From Theobroma cacao (taxonomy: Eukaryota > Streptophyta > Magnoliopsida > Malvales > Malvaceae), in assembly GCF_000208745.1 (NCBI RefSeq), contig NC_030855.1:10206046-10270045 (forward strand): a stretch of 64,000 nucleotides of DNA, read 5' to 3'. Both the position numbers and the translations under genes were made by a program. Of the stretch, positions 1 through 11,673 are shown one piece after another. Below the pieces are notes generated by a model. It was not told where the DNA came from. It worked only from the letters and a program-made list of their open reading frames with translations, and ran no database searches. The number at the start of each line of letters is the position of its first letter. Position 1 is the first letter of the stretch.

Positions 1-381
1 ATTTAGCTTAAAAAACTTAGTTTTGGGTTTTAGTTAATCCCAAGAAAAACCATTATTAAAGGTTGTGGCTGAGCCTGTGAAAAGTCATTGTAAAAGCTTG
101 GTGGGAGCTTGGGAATTTCACCATTTTTAGTGATTTGATTTCGAAAATCCTTGGTTGAACAATCAAGGTAGTGGGTGTAGGTCTTTAACTGAACCACTCT
201 AAATTCTGGTGCATTGTCTACTCTATTTTTGTGTTCATTTTCATTCTTTCTTAAATTATTTCCTCATCTTGCTTTAGATTTCTTGTTGTTAATTCTCAAC
301 TTGCTTAAAATTAGAAGTCAATTTAGTGAGAGCCAAAAAGTGTTATTCACTCCTCTCTAGCACATTTACTTGAGACCAACA
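1..381 (+). repeat. 3' part of SIRE-A 5' LTR
   Basis: This stretch is collinear with the last ~380 bp of the right LTR. It ends in CCAACA, two bases before the primer binding site. The missing ~700 bp of this LTR lie left of the window. Confidence 0.9.
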
Positions 382-383
382 AA

Positions 384-395
384 TGGTATCAGAGC
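384..395 (+). other. Primer binding site, initiator-Met tRNA type
   Basis: TGGTATCAGAGC lies two bases after the LTR end. This is the standard plant copia primer binding site, complementary to the 3' end of initiator methionine tRNA. Confidence 0.93.
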
Positions 396-467
396 TTATC
401 CCTCTTTCTCAAGGCTTAACATCCTAAGAGAGATCCTAATGGCTCTTCAAAAATCAATAGTTGTTGA

Positions 468-1679
468 TGTTGGTCCTAATAATATGTGCTAGAGGGGGGT
501 GAATAGCACAAATCGACTATTGACAAGATGAGAAACTAATTTCCAACACAAATAAAATAAAAATAGAGTAGACAATGCACAACAATTTATAGTGGTTTGG
601 TCCAAGACCTACATTCACTACCTTGATTATCCAACCAAGGATTTTTTCAACAATTCCACTAATAATCGGTGAAATTCACAAGCTTTCACCAAGCTTTACA
701 ATGACTTTTACAAGGCTCAGTCAAAACCTTTTACACTAGTTTTTCACGAGCTAAACTAAAACTCAAAGTGGTTTTTCAAAGGCTCAACCACAACCTTTCA
801 CAATGGTTTTTCACGGGCTCAACCAAAACTCAAAGTGGTTTTTTAAAAGCTCAACCACAACCTACAACAATGGTTTTTATTGGGATCAACCAAAACCCAA
901 CAACCAACTTTTTTAAGCTAAGTTAGAACTTTTACACTCAATCAAGCAATCCAAGCTTAAATAAATCCCTTAGAGTGACTCGCTCACTCTAAGTGTATAA
1001 GAAGATAAGAAATAAAGAAGTACCTATAATCACTTACTTGATTTAGATGGTACAAGATGAAGTGTTGAACTCTATTACAAAGATTGGCATTTAAGTGCAA
1101 TAAGGTGCAGAGAAGATTTTTTGGTTTTTCAGCTCTATATCACTTGGAAGCCTTCAATTCTCTCCAAAAACTAATTTTTAACCATTAGAAGACTCTTTTA
1201 TACTTGGAAATGCAACTCTGATGGCAGTTTGGCAGTTTATATCCGTTGGAAACAGTTGAGGATGAGTTCTAGCCGTTAATCTATCTTGTAGTGTTCTGGT
1301 TCAAATTGCAGACAGAGAGCTCTTAGTCGACTAACTTGGTTGACTAAGTTGATTCTATTTTTGGTTTGTAGATCTTGGCAGAGAGAACTTAGTCGACTGA
1401 CTTGGTCAACTAAATTGGTTCTGTTTCTCAAACTCTTCAGCCCTTCATTTCTCCAATTTGAAATTTGGTCAACTAATATTCTTCCTTGTTTCACCAACAA
1501 GCTTTCTCCTTGTTATTCAATTATATCTTGTGATTTTATCCCTCTTTTTCTTTCAAAAATACTCTTTGAAGAGTTAATAAATTAATTTCATATATTAATT
1601 TCTTACACACTCAAGTAAAGGTATTAGACACACATAAATGGGAATGTTTTATTGTCATCAAAAACTAATGGAGTCAACA
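468..1679 (-). mobile_element. Solo SIRE LTR inserted antisense into SIRE-A gag
   Basis: Read on the minus strand, this 1212-bp segment matches the SIRE-A LTR from its TGTTG start (at 1679) to its CCAACA end (at 468). It is flanked by a perfect 5-bp duplication, GTTGA at 463-467 and 1680-1684. No internal region is present, so it is a solo LTR left by LTR-LTR recombination. It carries the family palindromes around 1322-1475 and a TATA-like box near 1195-1202, both on the minus strand. Confidence 0.9.
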
Positions 1680-2317
1680 GTTGAGGGACAATCAACAAAT
1701 TATATCTTGTTGATTTTATCGCTCTTTTTCTTTCAAAAATACTCTTTGAAAAGTTAATAAATTAATTTCTTATATTAATTTCCTGCACACTCAAGTAAAG
1801 GTATTAGACACACATAAATGAGAATGTTTTATTGTCATCAAAAACTAATGGAGCCAACCGTTGAGGGACAATCAACAAACAGACCACCTCTGTTTGATTG
1901 CTCAAATTACACCTATTGGAATACTAGAATGTCAATATATATAAGGGCAATAGACTATGAGATGTGGGATGTCATTACTGATAGACCCTTCATTCCCTCA
2001 ACCTAAACGTAATGACCAATGAGATGATTCCTAAGCCAAGGTTTGAATGGACCGAAGCTGAAACCAAAAGAGTCTAAACAAATTTTAAGGCAATCAATAC
2101 ACTGCATTGTACTTTAACTCCCATTGAATTCAACAAATTACATCTTGTTGATTTTATCCCTCTTTTTCTTTCAAAAATATTCTTTGAATAGTTAATAAAT
2201 TAATTTCATATATTAATTTCCTGCACACTCAAGTAAAGGTATTAGACATATATAAATGAGAATGTTTTATTGTCATCAAAAACTAATGGAGCCAACAGCC
2301 AAGGGACAATAAACAAA
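1522..2317 (+). repeat. Three copies of an LTR-end/gag junction segment
   Basis: A ~180-bp block made of the outer end of the antisense LTR plus the first gag codons after it occurs at about 1522-1700, 1701-1880 and 2140-2317. Copies 1 and 2 are tandem with a period of 180 bp. Copy 3 lies 438 bp after copy 2, because copy 2 also carries about 260 bp of gag, which is repeated again after copy 3. Junctions fall at the shared sequence CAACAAATTA, which suggests slippage or template switching. Confidence 0.85.
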
Positions 2318-3929
2318 CAAACCACCTCTGTTTGATGGCTCAAATTACACCTATTGGAATACTAGAATGTCAATATATATAAGGGCAATAGAGTATGAGA
2401 TGTGGGATGTCATTACTGATAGACCATTTATTCCCTCAACCTTAAACGTAATGACCAATGAGATGATTCCTAAGCCAAGGTCTGAATGGACCGAAGCTGA
2501 AACCAAAAGAGTCCAAACAAATTTTAAGGCAATTAATACACTGCATTATACTTTAACTCCCACTGAATTCAACATAGTGTCAAGCTGTACCACAGCTAAA
2601 CAAGTGCGGGACAAAACTTAGAATTATTCATGAAGGGATTTCACAAGTCAATGAGTCCAAAATAGCTATCTTAACCCACAACTATGAGATGTTTAAGATG
2701 GAACCTGGTGAGGATATCGCCAACATGCTAGATAGGTTCACAAACATCACAAATAAACTCAGTCAACTAGGCAAACCAATTCCCGAACATGAAATTGTCA
2801 AAAGACTTCTTAGAAGCCTGCCTAAAAATTGGAAGCCAAAGGTGACTGCCATTTGTGTAGCTAAGGACTTAAATGCCAAACCTTTGATGAAATTTATGGG
2901 TCTCTTCTCACTCATGAGCTAGAACTCAAGGAACAAGAAGAAGAAGACAAAAGAGAAGCTAAAGCAAAGAAGAAAAGCATTGCCTTAAGAGCGAGTATCC
3001 TTGAAGAAGAAGTGGATAGTCTATCTTGTGATGATGATGACGAACTAGCTATGGTTGCAAAAAGGTTCAAAAAGCTTATGGGTCAAAGAGATTGGAGATT
3101 GGCTAAGATAGGGTATAAAAGAGATCAAGGCTCTTCATGGAGAACCAAAAATAAAAACAAGTCCAATAAGAAGAAAGAGCTTATATGCTTTGAATGTAAG
3201 AAGCCAAGACACTTCAGGTCATAATGCCCTTTGCTGAAGGAAAAAAGGCCAAAGAAAAACAAAAAATCGAAGAAAGCAATGGTGGCTGCAACTTGGTCAG
3301 ATAATGATACTTCAAGTTCTGATACTAAAGAAGAAAAAGCTGAAGAAAGAGCAAATTTATGTCTGATGGCAAGGGATGATGAATCCAAAGTATCTTTAAC
3401 TCCTTTTGATATCTCAATTGATGAACTTCAAGAACAGTATGAATGTCTTTATGATGAATTTGAAAACCTTGCTTCAAAATATAAGATTTTAAAGAAAAAG
3501 AATGCATCTCTTGAGACAGATTTAGAAAAGATTAGACATGACTTTAATTCTGTATTTGAACAAAGAAACATTCTTCAAAGAGAACTAGAACATTCAAAAA
3601 TAGATTATGAAATTCTAAAATTGGAATTAGAAAATAGAACTGAAGCTTTACAAAAAGCAATTGAAGAAAATGCTGCTTTTAAGAATATGAGAAAAGATAG
3701 TTCAAGAAGAGATACATACTTCAAGAAAAATTCTAATAAAGTATCATCTAGATGTGATATTTGTGATAAAATTGGTCATTTATCCTATGACTGCTATAAA
3801 AAAAAAGTATGTAGGAAATAAGAAAAATCTGGGTTCCAAAAGGATCCTATATTGCAGCTAACCTTCAAGGACCCATCAAGGTATGGGTACCTATTAAGAA
3901 AAATTGAAAATTTGTTTTGCAGGTTGAGC

Positions 3930-6900
3930 CGAACCTAAAAAACACATGTTCAAGAGCTCAACTGAAGGAAAAGCAACCTTGGTATATGGACAGTGGCTGC
4001 TTAAGGCACATGACTGGAAACTAAATACTATTTGCTCAACTAGACAAGGAAAAGGGAAGTACCGTATCTTTTAATAATGATTCAAAAGATTGAATTCATG
4101 GCATAAAAACCGTTGGTAAGAACTCTCAAACTTAAATTAGTCATGTGTTGCTGGTTAAAAGATTGAAATACAATTTATTAAGTATCAGCCAATTATGTGA
4201 TAAAGGTTTTAAGGTATGCTTCGACTCAAATAAATGTGAAGTGATAGACATAAATACTAACAAAGTTTCATTCATAGGAAAAAAAATTAAGAATATGTAT
4301 GTTATATTTCTTGAAGACCTTGAGATTAATTGTGAAACATGTCTTACGGCAAATATTGAAAATGATGGCCGGTTATGGCATAGGAGACTTGGACATGTGA
4401 GTATGCATACCATCTCAAAATTGATAAGAAAAAATCTAGTTATAGGATTGCCTAAACTTAAATTTGAGAATGATCAAATTTATGATGCATGCCAACTAGG
4501 TAAACAAATTAGAACATCTTTCAAAACCAAGAAGGCTGTCTCCACCTTTAGACCTCTTGAATTGCTGCACATTGATTTATTTAGACCAATTAGCACAACT
4601 AGCCTAGGAGGCAAGTCACATGGCTTTGTGATAGTTGATGACTACTCTAGGTATACTTGGGTCTACTTTCTTGCTCATAAGAATGATACTCTACCTACTT
4701 TTATCAATCATTATAGGAAGGTTGAAAATGAAAAAAAACTTGTGATAATTTGCATTAGAAGTGATCATGGAGGTGAATTTAAGGGAGATGAGTTTGAAAA
4801 CTTTTGTAATGAAAAGGGATTGGATCATAATTTCTCAGCACTTAGAACACCTCAACAAAATGGGGTTGTAGAAAGAAAAAATCGAACCTTGAAAGAAATG
4901 GCCCGAACCATGCTTTGTAAAAACAATCTACCAAAGTAGTTTTAAGCAGAAGCTGTCAACACAGCAGCTTACATCTTTAATAGAGTCTCAATAAGGGCCA
5001 TGATATCAAAAACCCCATATGAACTATACAAAGGTAGAAAACCAAACATCTCTCACCTTAGAAGCTTTGGCTGCAAATGCTTTATGTTGAACAACAGAAA
5101 ACATCCTCTAGGAAAGTTTGATGTTAAAAGTGACGAGGCTATATTTCTAGGATATGCATTGAACTCAAAAGCTTATAGAGTCTTTAACAAAAGATCTTTA
5201 ACTATTGATGAGTCTATCCATGTAGTTTTTTATGAATCCAATGCCTTGCAAAAGGAAATTCTTGCTGATGAAAATGATACAAATGACTTTGAAAGACAAA
5301 TGGCAGCAATGAGCTTAGGTGACAAGAAAAACAGTGAAGAAAGCTCCCTAGGAAAAGAAACAGAACCTTCACCCATAGAAACCTTATAAATGATTGAAAA
5401 TCAACACAATGATCTACCAAAGAGCAAGAGGTATATCAAGGATAATCCACAAGAGCAAATCACAAGTGATATTTCTCAAGGAGTCAAAACTAGGAGAAGA
5501 ACTAGAGAAACATGTGAATTCACAGCTTTCATCTCACAAATTGAGCCTAGAAGCTTTGAAGAGGCAAAAAAAGAAGAAAGCTAGATATCAGCCATGAAAG
5601 GAGAGCTTGATCAACTTGAGAGTAACCGAGTATGGACACTAGTTTCTAGGCCATTAAATCATCCCATTGTAAGCACAAAATAAGTGTTTCGAAATAAGGT
5701 AGATGAGTAAGGAAATGTTATTAGGAACAAAGCTAGGTTAGTGGCTCAAGGGTATAACCAAAAGGAAGGAATTGACTATGATGAAACCCTTGCCTCTGTT
5801 GCTAGGATAAAAGCCATTAGATTATTTCTTGCATTTGCATATTTCAAAACTTCAAATTATTCCAAATGGATGTAAAAAGTGCATTTTTAAATGGCTTCAT
5901 TCAAGAAAAAGTCTATGTTGAACAACCCCCCGGATTTGAGGACTTTGAAAAATCAAATTATGTGTTCGAACTTCATTAGGCCTTGTATGGACTAAAACAA
6001 GCTCCAAGAGCTTGGTATGAAAGACTCTCTAGGTTTTTAGTTGAGAAAGGATATAGTAGAGGAAGCATTGATAGAACATTATTTATTAAGAAATGCCTGA
6101 ATGATTTAATTGTTGTTCAAATTTATGTGGATGATATTGTGTTTAGTGCTACTAATGAGGACTTGTGCAAAAACTTTGCTAAGGAAATGCACGGTGAATT
6201 TGAAATGAGCATGATGGGCGAATTGAAATTCTTTCTTGGCCTCCAAATCAAGCAATGTAAGGATGGCATCTTTTTAAACCAAGAAAGATACATTCAGGAC
6301 ATGCTGAAAATGTTTGATATGCTGAAGCTAAGGTCAATAAGCACTCCAATGAGTCCTTCTACCAAGCTTAATAAAGATGAAAAAGGGAAGAACGTTGATC
6401 AAAAGCTTTATAGAGGTATGATTGGATCCTTGCTGTACTTAACTGCTAGCAGGCCTGATATCAATTTAGTGTATGTTTGTGTGCATGGTTTCAATCACAA
6501 CCTAAAGAGTCACACTTGATTGTTGTAAAAAAAATCTTTAGATACCTTATAGACACACAAAATTTAGGATTGTGGTATCCTAGAGGAACATCTTGCAATC
6601 TTGTTGGATATTCAAATGCAGACTTTATTGGAAGCAAAATAGATAAAAAGAGCACTAGTGGAACATGTCAGTTTCTAGGAGATATGCTTGTGTCTTAGTC
6701 GAGTAAAAAACAAAACTCAGTTGCACTCTCTATAGCTGAAGCTGAATATATTTTTTTAAGTAGTTGCTGTGCTCAGATTTTGTGGATTAAACAACAATTA
6801 AAAGACTTTGGAATAACTTGCATAATGTACCAATATTCTGTGATAACACAAGTGTCATCAACATCTCAAAGAATCCTGTCCAATACTCTAGGACCAAACA

Positions 6901-7063
6901 TATTGAAATTAGGCATCACTTTATTGGAAACCATGTGATGAAAGGAGACATTAAGATTGAATTCGTTAACACATTACAACAATTAGCTGATATATTCACC
7001 AAGCCCCTAAATGAGAAAAGATTTTGTGAAATTAGGAGAAATTTAGAGATGGTTAATGTGTAG
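3930..7063 (+). pseudogene. pol: SIRE-A pol: protease, integrase, RT, RNase H (dead)
   Basis: The polyprotein copies and integrates the element. In order: an aspartic protease with the D-S-G motif near 3990; GAG-pre-integrase with the His-His part of the zinc finger (about 4375-4420) but the first Cys of the Cys pair replaced by Tyr (near 4485); an integrase core with the expected Asp, Asp (SDHGGEF, ~4763) and Glu (NGVVERKNRTL, ~4860) blocks; reverse transcriptase with YVDD at 6124-6135; and RNase H ending in the conserved DIFTKPL block near 6990. Internal stops (for example 4939, near 5684, 6516, 6696) and frameshifts near 5860, 6480 and 6815 disable it. Length and order are normal for plant copia. 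Confidence 0.93.
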
Positions 7064-7503
7064 GAGCTATAAGAAAATTTCTAAGCTTTCTGTTCACAAG
7101 ACAATAGGCACTTAGTTGATTAAGAGAATTGCTTAATCAACTAAGAGTATTCTGTCTCCTTAAATAATAAGATTCAATCGAAAGAGATAAGACTTAGTTA
7201 GTTAAGAACCAAGATAGAATGAATAAAACAATAAAAGGAAACAAAGATAGGCTACCGGGTGAAGAAAAAGAAAAGAAAAACTGCTTAACTGAAAAATTAA
7301 AATGAGAGGCAAATTTTTGAATTTTGAAAAAAGGGGTATCAACCACATTTAAAGAGGGGGAGACTGACGATTTTTGAGAAAAATTAATCTCTCTTAACTC
7401 ATTCTCTCTTCATTTTCTTTCATCTAAAACCGACCTCTTTGAAACTGAAATCCTTCCTTCTTAAACCCACGAAACCCCAACCCTGAAATTGTTCAAAACC
7501 TAA
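7064..7503 (+). other. Spacer between pol and envelope-position ORF
   Basis: Non-coding, A-rich. It contains purine runs (near 7260-7290 and 7350-7375) and another TTAGTTGATTAAG-type motif related to the LTR palindromes near 7112. Confidence 0.6.
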
Positions 7504-9050
7504 ATGACCAAAATCACACTAACCAATAGTGCTTTGGAAAAGAAGAAGGGAAAACGACCTATAAAAGAGTATCCACAGGCAGAAATTGAAAAGAAAAAAA
7601 AGAAAGCTAAGTCTGCCTCTATGATTGAAAGAATTGGGAAAAGGCAAAAAGAGAAGGAGCGAGAATTAGACAAAAAGAAAGAAAAAGAAAAACTCTCCAA
7701 GAAAGATTTGGGAAGTCTGCCCAAGATTGAATGTGAAGAAGGTGATTATGAAATTCCTGAAAACTATGATCCCTCATCTTTGTGAGAGATAATCACAGGA
7801 AAGAAAGAAAGATATTCCTCCAAGAGTTATGCTAGTCTTTTCAAAAGCCCTCACATTCGAATCCTATATTACTGGTTACTGCAAATATTCATGGGAGAAA
7901 TGATAGTTTCAGCTATGTAAGTCTTCAAGACATGTGGCTAATGGAGCATGCCATCAATGCTACTCCACTCAATTTGGGCCGATTCATTGTTGAGAGGATG
8001 AAAGGAGCTTGTCAGATTGATAAAGTAAATCTGCCTTATGGGAATATAATCACCTCACTAGTAAAGAAATAAGGGATATGGACCTCAAGGTATGAGAATG
8101 ATCAAGTAAAGAGCAGGGACCAAGCAATTTGCCTTGGAAGTCTGCCAAAGATGGGGTACAAACTTGAAGGTGAAAAATTTGTTAAAACCCCTAAAGTTTC
8201 TACAATCCCTACTTAGACAGAGGCTGCTCCCTCCCAAATCTCTAACGACATGATTTTGAATTTGCTAATAAGGATCGATGGAAAACTTACTAATCAGTCA
8301 GCAAAGATGCAGCAAATTGAAGAGAAATTAACAGAACTGGAAAATATGATAAAGGAAAAAAGAAAGTCTGCTACTAACCCTGCAGCTGAAGACACCTCTG
8401 TAACTGCAAGTCTAGCACAAGCAAGACAAGCTGCTAAAGATCCTGTCTTTCAAGCTGAAAGTCAATCTGATCTACCAAGAAAATTCCCCTCTACAGAGCC
8501 CCAAAATGAAGAAGAATCTAATAAAGGCACTAAAATACTTATATCTTTTAATGACAACCCTCCACTTGACGAACCTTAGCCAGAACAGCCTTATCCACCT
8601 AACTCTAAGGAAGTATCAATCATGGATGTTTTTCATCAAATGGTAAAAGATAAACAAGTAGAGAAAGAAGCAACAAAAACCAAAGCTCAAACATCAGCAT
8701 TAATAAAGAAGTCCCCTGAATCTGTTCACACTACCAAAGAAAGTGAACCTGCTGATAAAAAGCAAGAGCAAGCAACTACATCCACCAAAGCCAAATCCCA
8801 ACCTATTGGTAAAGGCAGAAAAACCATGGCCACCAAGACAAAAACCTTTAGAAGAAGAAAATCCTCAAGGTTGGCTGACAAAACCAAGCTTACTGCCAAA
8901 ACTTCCACTCAGGATCCAGTACAAATCTCAGACACATCCCCTGCTAAATCCTCATCCCAAAGAGCTTCCCATGTATCCTCTCCAAAACCTCTTGCTGTTC
9001 ACTATGGAACAGATGAATCAACTCCCTTAAAATATTCATTAGCTCATTGA
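7504..9050 (+). pseudogene. SIRE-A envelope-position ORF (putative plant transposon protein), broken
   Basis: An extra ORF follows pol, as in many Sireviruses, where it was once called env-like. It starts at ATG 7504 with a Lys/Glu-rich basic region (about residues 1-80). The middle part (7785-8220) resembles the domain annotated in databases as 'putative plant transposon protein'. A short heptad-like coiled coil follows (8250-8380), then a long low-complexity Ser/Thr/Lys/Pro tail with an arginine-rich patch near 8850 (8622-9050). Stops at 7783, 7918, 8070, 8214 and 8578 break it. I see no signal peptide or transmembrane helix, so an envelope role is not supported here. SIRE-B carries a related ORF. 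Confidence 0.7.
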
Positions 9051-9654
9051 TGCTCACTTTTTGATAATGACAAAAAATGGGAGTAATAGAAAGCTTGAGT
9101 GAAATAGGAAGATTAGGGGAGATAGAAGGTAGGAATGATCTAGGTGTAATTTAGGAATTAAGGGCAATTTAGGAATTAAGTTGTTTTTGTTTTGCTGATA
9201 GTTGAACACTTGAATTTGACTCTGCTGTTTAAGTTATTGTGTTGAAAATTGAATGTTGATAAGTTCTTTATATTACTTTGTTTGCTAATTAACTTCCATG
9301 GTATTTCTGTTGAATTGTGAATGAAATTTGGTTCTGAACAAGTATGGATGCTGATTACGCTTTCATGACATTTTTGTTGGATAGTTTTGGAATGGATAAG
9401 GTTTGATAACAACAAACTGATGACAGACAGTTAGTTACAATATTGATGATATTCTGTCAAATGCTTGTATATATACTTGTCATTTTTTTTAAAGTAATAA
9501 AAACTTGTTGAATTAAAAAATAAAATTATGCATACATTAAGGGGGAGCACACACTCAAGGGGAGAAAACCCTCTTTTTGTGCAAAACAAAAAGGAACTAA
9601 TTGACACTATGCTGTTAATCAAGAAATGTTTTGTCATCATAAAAAAAGAGAGAT
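9051..9654 (+). other. SIRE-A 3' untranslated region with polypurine tract
   Basis: Non-coding stretch before the right LTR. A run of A and G at 9641-9653, directly before the LTR, is the likely polypurine primer for plus-strand synthesis. A second purine-rich stretch (AAGGGGGAGC, about 9539-9548) is a possible duplicate. Confidence 0.65.
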
Positions 9655-9794
9655 TATTGGCTCCATTAGTTTTTGATGATAATAAAACATTCTCATTCAT
9701 TTATGTCTAACTCTACTACTTGAGTGTGCAGAACAAAATGTATGTCAATAATAAATTAATAACTCAAAAATGAAGATGGTTGGTTCAGAAACAG

Positions 9795-10000
9795 AGACAA
9801 CTTAATCGACTAAGAAGTGTCGTTAGTCTACTAAGTGCTTACTGCTAGAAACCGAGTTCAGAAACAGAACCGACTTAATCGACTAAGAGATTTTGTTAGT
9901 CGACTAAGTGCTCACTGCTAGAGACTGGATCCAGAGAAAGAAACGACTTAATCGACTGAGAAGTATGTTAGTCGACTAAGAGCTCTCTGTCAGAAAATTT
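9795..10000 (+). repeat. 73-bp x3 tandem array of SalI-like palindromes in the SIRE LTR
   Basis: CTTAATCGACTAAG occurs at 9801 and 9874, and CTTAATCGACTGAG at 9947, exactly 73 bp apart. Each is followed about 21 bp later by GTTAGTCGACTAAG (one copy GTTAGTCTACTAAG) at 9822, 9895 and 9967. The array lies about 120 bp upstream of the TATA box, in U3. Confidence 0.92.
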
Positions 10001-10100
10001 GAATCTGGACACCAGAAGATAGATTAACGGCTAGAACTGCTCCCAAATTGTTTTCAACGGTCAGAAACTACCAAACACCCATCAAAGCTGATTTTTTAAG

Positions 10101-10110
10101 TATAAAAAGG
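10101..10110 (+). promoter_or_regulatory. TATA box of SIRE-A LTR
   Basis: TATAAAAAGG lies downstream of the palindrome array and about 640 bp before the LTR end. It is the best candidate for the element's core promoter. Confidence 0.65.
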
Positions 10111-10748
10111 ACTTCTAATGGTTAAGAACAAGATTTGGTGCTTCCAAGATCAAAAAGAGCTAAAAAATAGCAAAAATCATCTATATACTTTCAACACTTT
10201 ACTCATAACCTTGTAACAAATTTAAGCATTTCACTTTGTATCACTCAAATCAAGTTAGTGATCATAGGTTCACTTTTATTTCTCTTCTCTTTGTATTCTT
10301 AGAGTGAGTGAGTCACTCTAATGAGTTAATTCAAGCTTGGATTGCTTGATTGGGTGTATAAGTTCTAACTTAGCTTAGAAAAGTTAGTTTTGAGTTTTGG
10401 TCGATCTTGGGAAAAACCATTGTTAAAGGTTATGGCTGAGCCTGTGAAAAGCCATTGTAAAAGCTTGGTGGGAGCTTGGAAATTTCACTGTTTTTAGTGA
10501 TTTGATTTTGAAAATCCTTGGTTGAACAATCAAGGTAGTGGATGTAGGTCTTTGACCGAACCACTCAAAATTCTGGTGCATTATCTACTCTATTTTTGTT
10601 TTCATTTTCATTCTTTCTTAAATTATTTCCTCATCTTACTTCATATTTCTTCTTGTTAATTTTCAACTTGCTCAAAATTAGAAGTCAATTTAGTGAGAGC
10701 CAAAAAGTGCTATTCACCCCCCTCTAGCACATTTACTTAGGACCAACA

Positions 10749-11673
10749 CCCTCTTGAACAATAAGATTTAATATATGAGCACAACAATGCACATGAAAAA
10801 ATTCACCATCACAAATCAAGCTACTTTGCAAATGAAGATGGCCTTTCAAGATAGCTTGCATGTTATCATTAACAGAAGTATTATCTAAAGCAAGAGAGAA
10901 AACGTTTTTATCTATTTTCCATTCTTTCAAACAATCAAATACAGTAGCAGCTAATTCAACTATAGTGTGTGGAAGAGGCATACAACAAAAGTTGAGTAAC
11001 TGTTACATAACTTTCAATTTTCATTGACAAAGTGAGCAGTCAAACAAATATAGGCCTCAGAAGTAGATGCTGTCCATATATTAGAAGTTAAACAAATTCT
11101 ATTAGGTACCTTGGCCATGGCTTGTTTAAGTTTCTCTTTCTCTCTCAAATGAATTCTCTAGACATTAGATACAGTAGTGTTTCTAGAATGCATCACCACA
11201 TCTAGATTTACATACTTAGCCCAAGCTCTAATCTTATTATATTCAATAAAAGCATAAGGCAAGTCATGCTTAATTATCGCTTCAAGAAGCATGTCACGTG
11301 AAATCCTAAGATCAAATTTTCTAGCCTTTACTTTCCCTTCATAATCCATAAGCATTTGATGTGGATTAAAATATGAAATGAATTTACAAGTGTCAATGTG
11401 ACGACGCAAATGTGAAGTGTCATAATTAGAGCCACCAAGTTTAGGGCCAACCTTATACTCTGTTTTACAACCGTTACAAGTTGCCCTTTCTACTCTATCT
11501 TGCTTTTTGCCTATTTTAGTGAAACAATTCCAAACATTTGAAGTTTCTTTTTTGGCCTTCTTACTCAGTTTTTCAGATTCAGATATATGAGATTGGAAGG
11601 GAATTTCATCCTCATTTAAAATGTTCACGTCATCATCCAAATTTATACAGTTTTCAATTGATTGATCCATCAC
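10749..11673 (-). pseudogene. hAT transposase N-terminal half (BED zinc finger)
   Basis: Transposase for cut-and-paste movement. Start at 11673 (minus). After an acidic N-terminus comes a BED zinc finger at about residues 45-95: the Cys pair CNGC, then HLRRH followed by a Cys. The next part (11157-10749) holds the start of the RNase H-like core, with blocks typical of the family: a Thr-x-x-x-Trp segment near 11080, a LALDNTSVNDN stretch near 10880, and an HCCAHILNLIVQ stretch near 10790. Stops near 11158 and 11005 (the second apparently a Trp to stop change) break it. It is cut at 10749 by the SIRE-A LTR; the catalytic C-terminal half and dimerisation domain are outside the window. Confidence 0.88.

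Larger units (their letters stand above)
439..3821 (+). pseudogene. gag: SIRE-A gag, broken by an antisense LTR and by duplications
   Basis: Gag forms the nucleocapsid of the retrotransposon particle. The natural start is the ATG at 439, 44 bases after the primer site. After about ten codons the frame is interrupted by a solo LTR (468-1679) and resumes at 1680; removing the insert and one target-duplication copy restores the phase. Downstream are a duplicated N-terminal segment (about 1840-2130 and 2288-2620), a frameshift near 2620, and the Gag core (2689-2922). A first CCHC knuckle (about 3187-3231) has a stop just before its last Cys. A Glu/Lys-rich coiled-coil segment follows (3231-3700), then a second, intact CX2CX4HX4C knuckle (about 3750-3795). 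Many stops exclude function. Confidence 0.85.
1..10748 (+). mobile_element. SIRE-A: Sirevirus-like Ty1-copia LTR retrotransposon, left end outside window
   Basis: The order seen is LTR end, primer binding site, gag, protease-integrase-RT-RNase H, an extra ORF after pol, purine tract, LTR. The copia order (integrase before RT) and the long extra ORF downstream of pol are typical of Sirevirus/SIRE1-type elements. The LTR sequence at 1-381 matches the end of the right LTR (10368-10748) with scattered differences. All ORFs carry stops or frameshifts, so the copy is dead. The element is inserted in an hAT transposase gene whose remainder begins at 10749; the left part of that gene must lie before position 1. 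The target duplication cannot be checked because the left junction is outside the window. Confidence 0.92.
9655..10748 (+). repeat. SIRE-A 3' LTR (1094 bp)
   Basis: It starts at TATTGGCTCC, a mutated TGTTGG (compare the intact start at 60749), and ends CCAACA at 10748. It contains a three-unit 73-bp array of palindromes and a TATA box. The next base (10749) is inside the hAT transposase gene. Confidence 0.92.

Noticed and set aside
7504..9050. Retroviral-type envelope gene
   Set aside because: No signal peptide, transmembrane segment or glycoprotein pattern; only the position resembles env.
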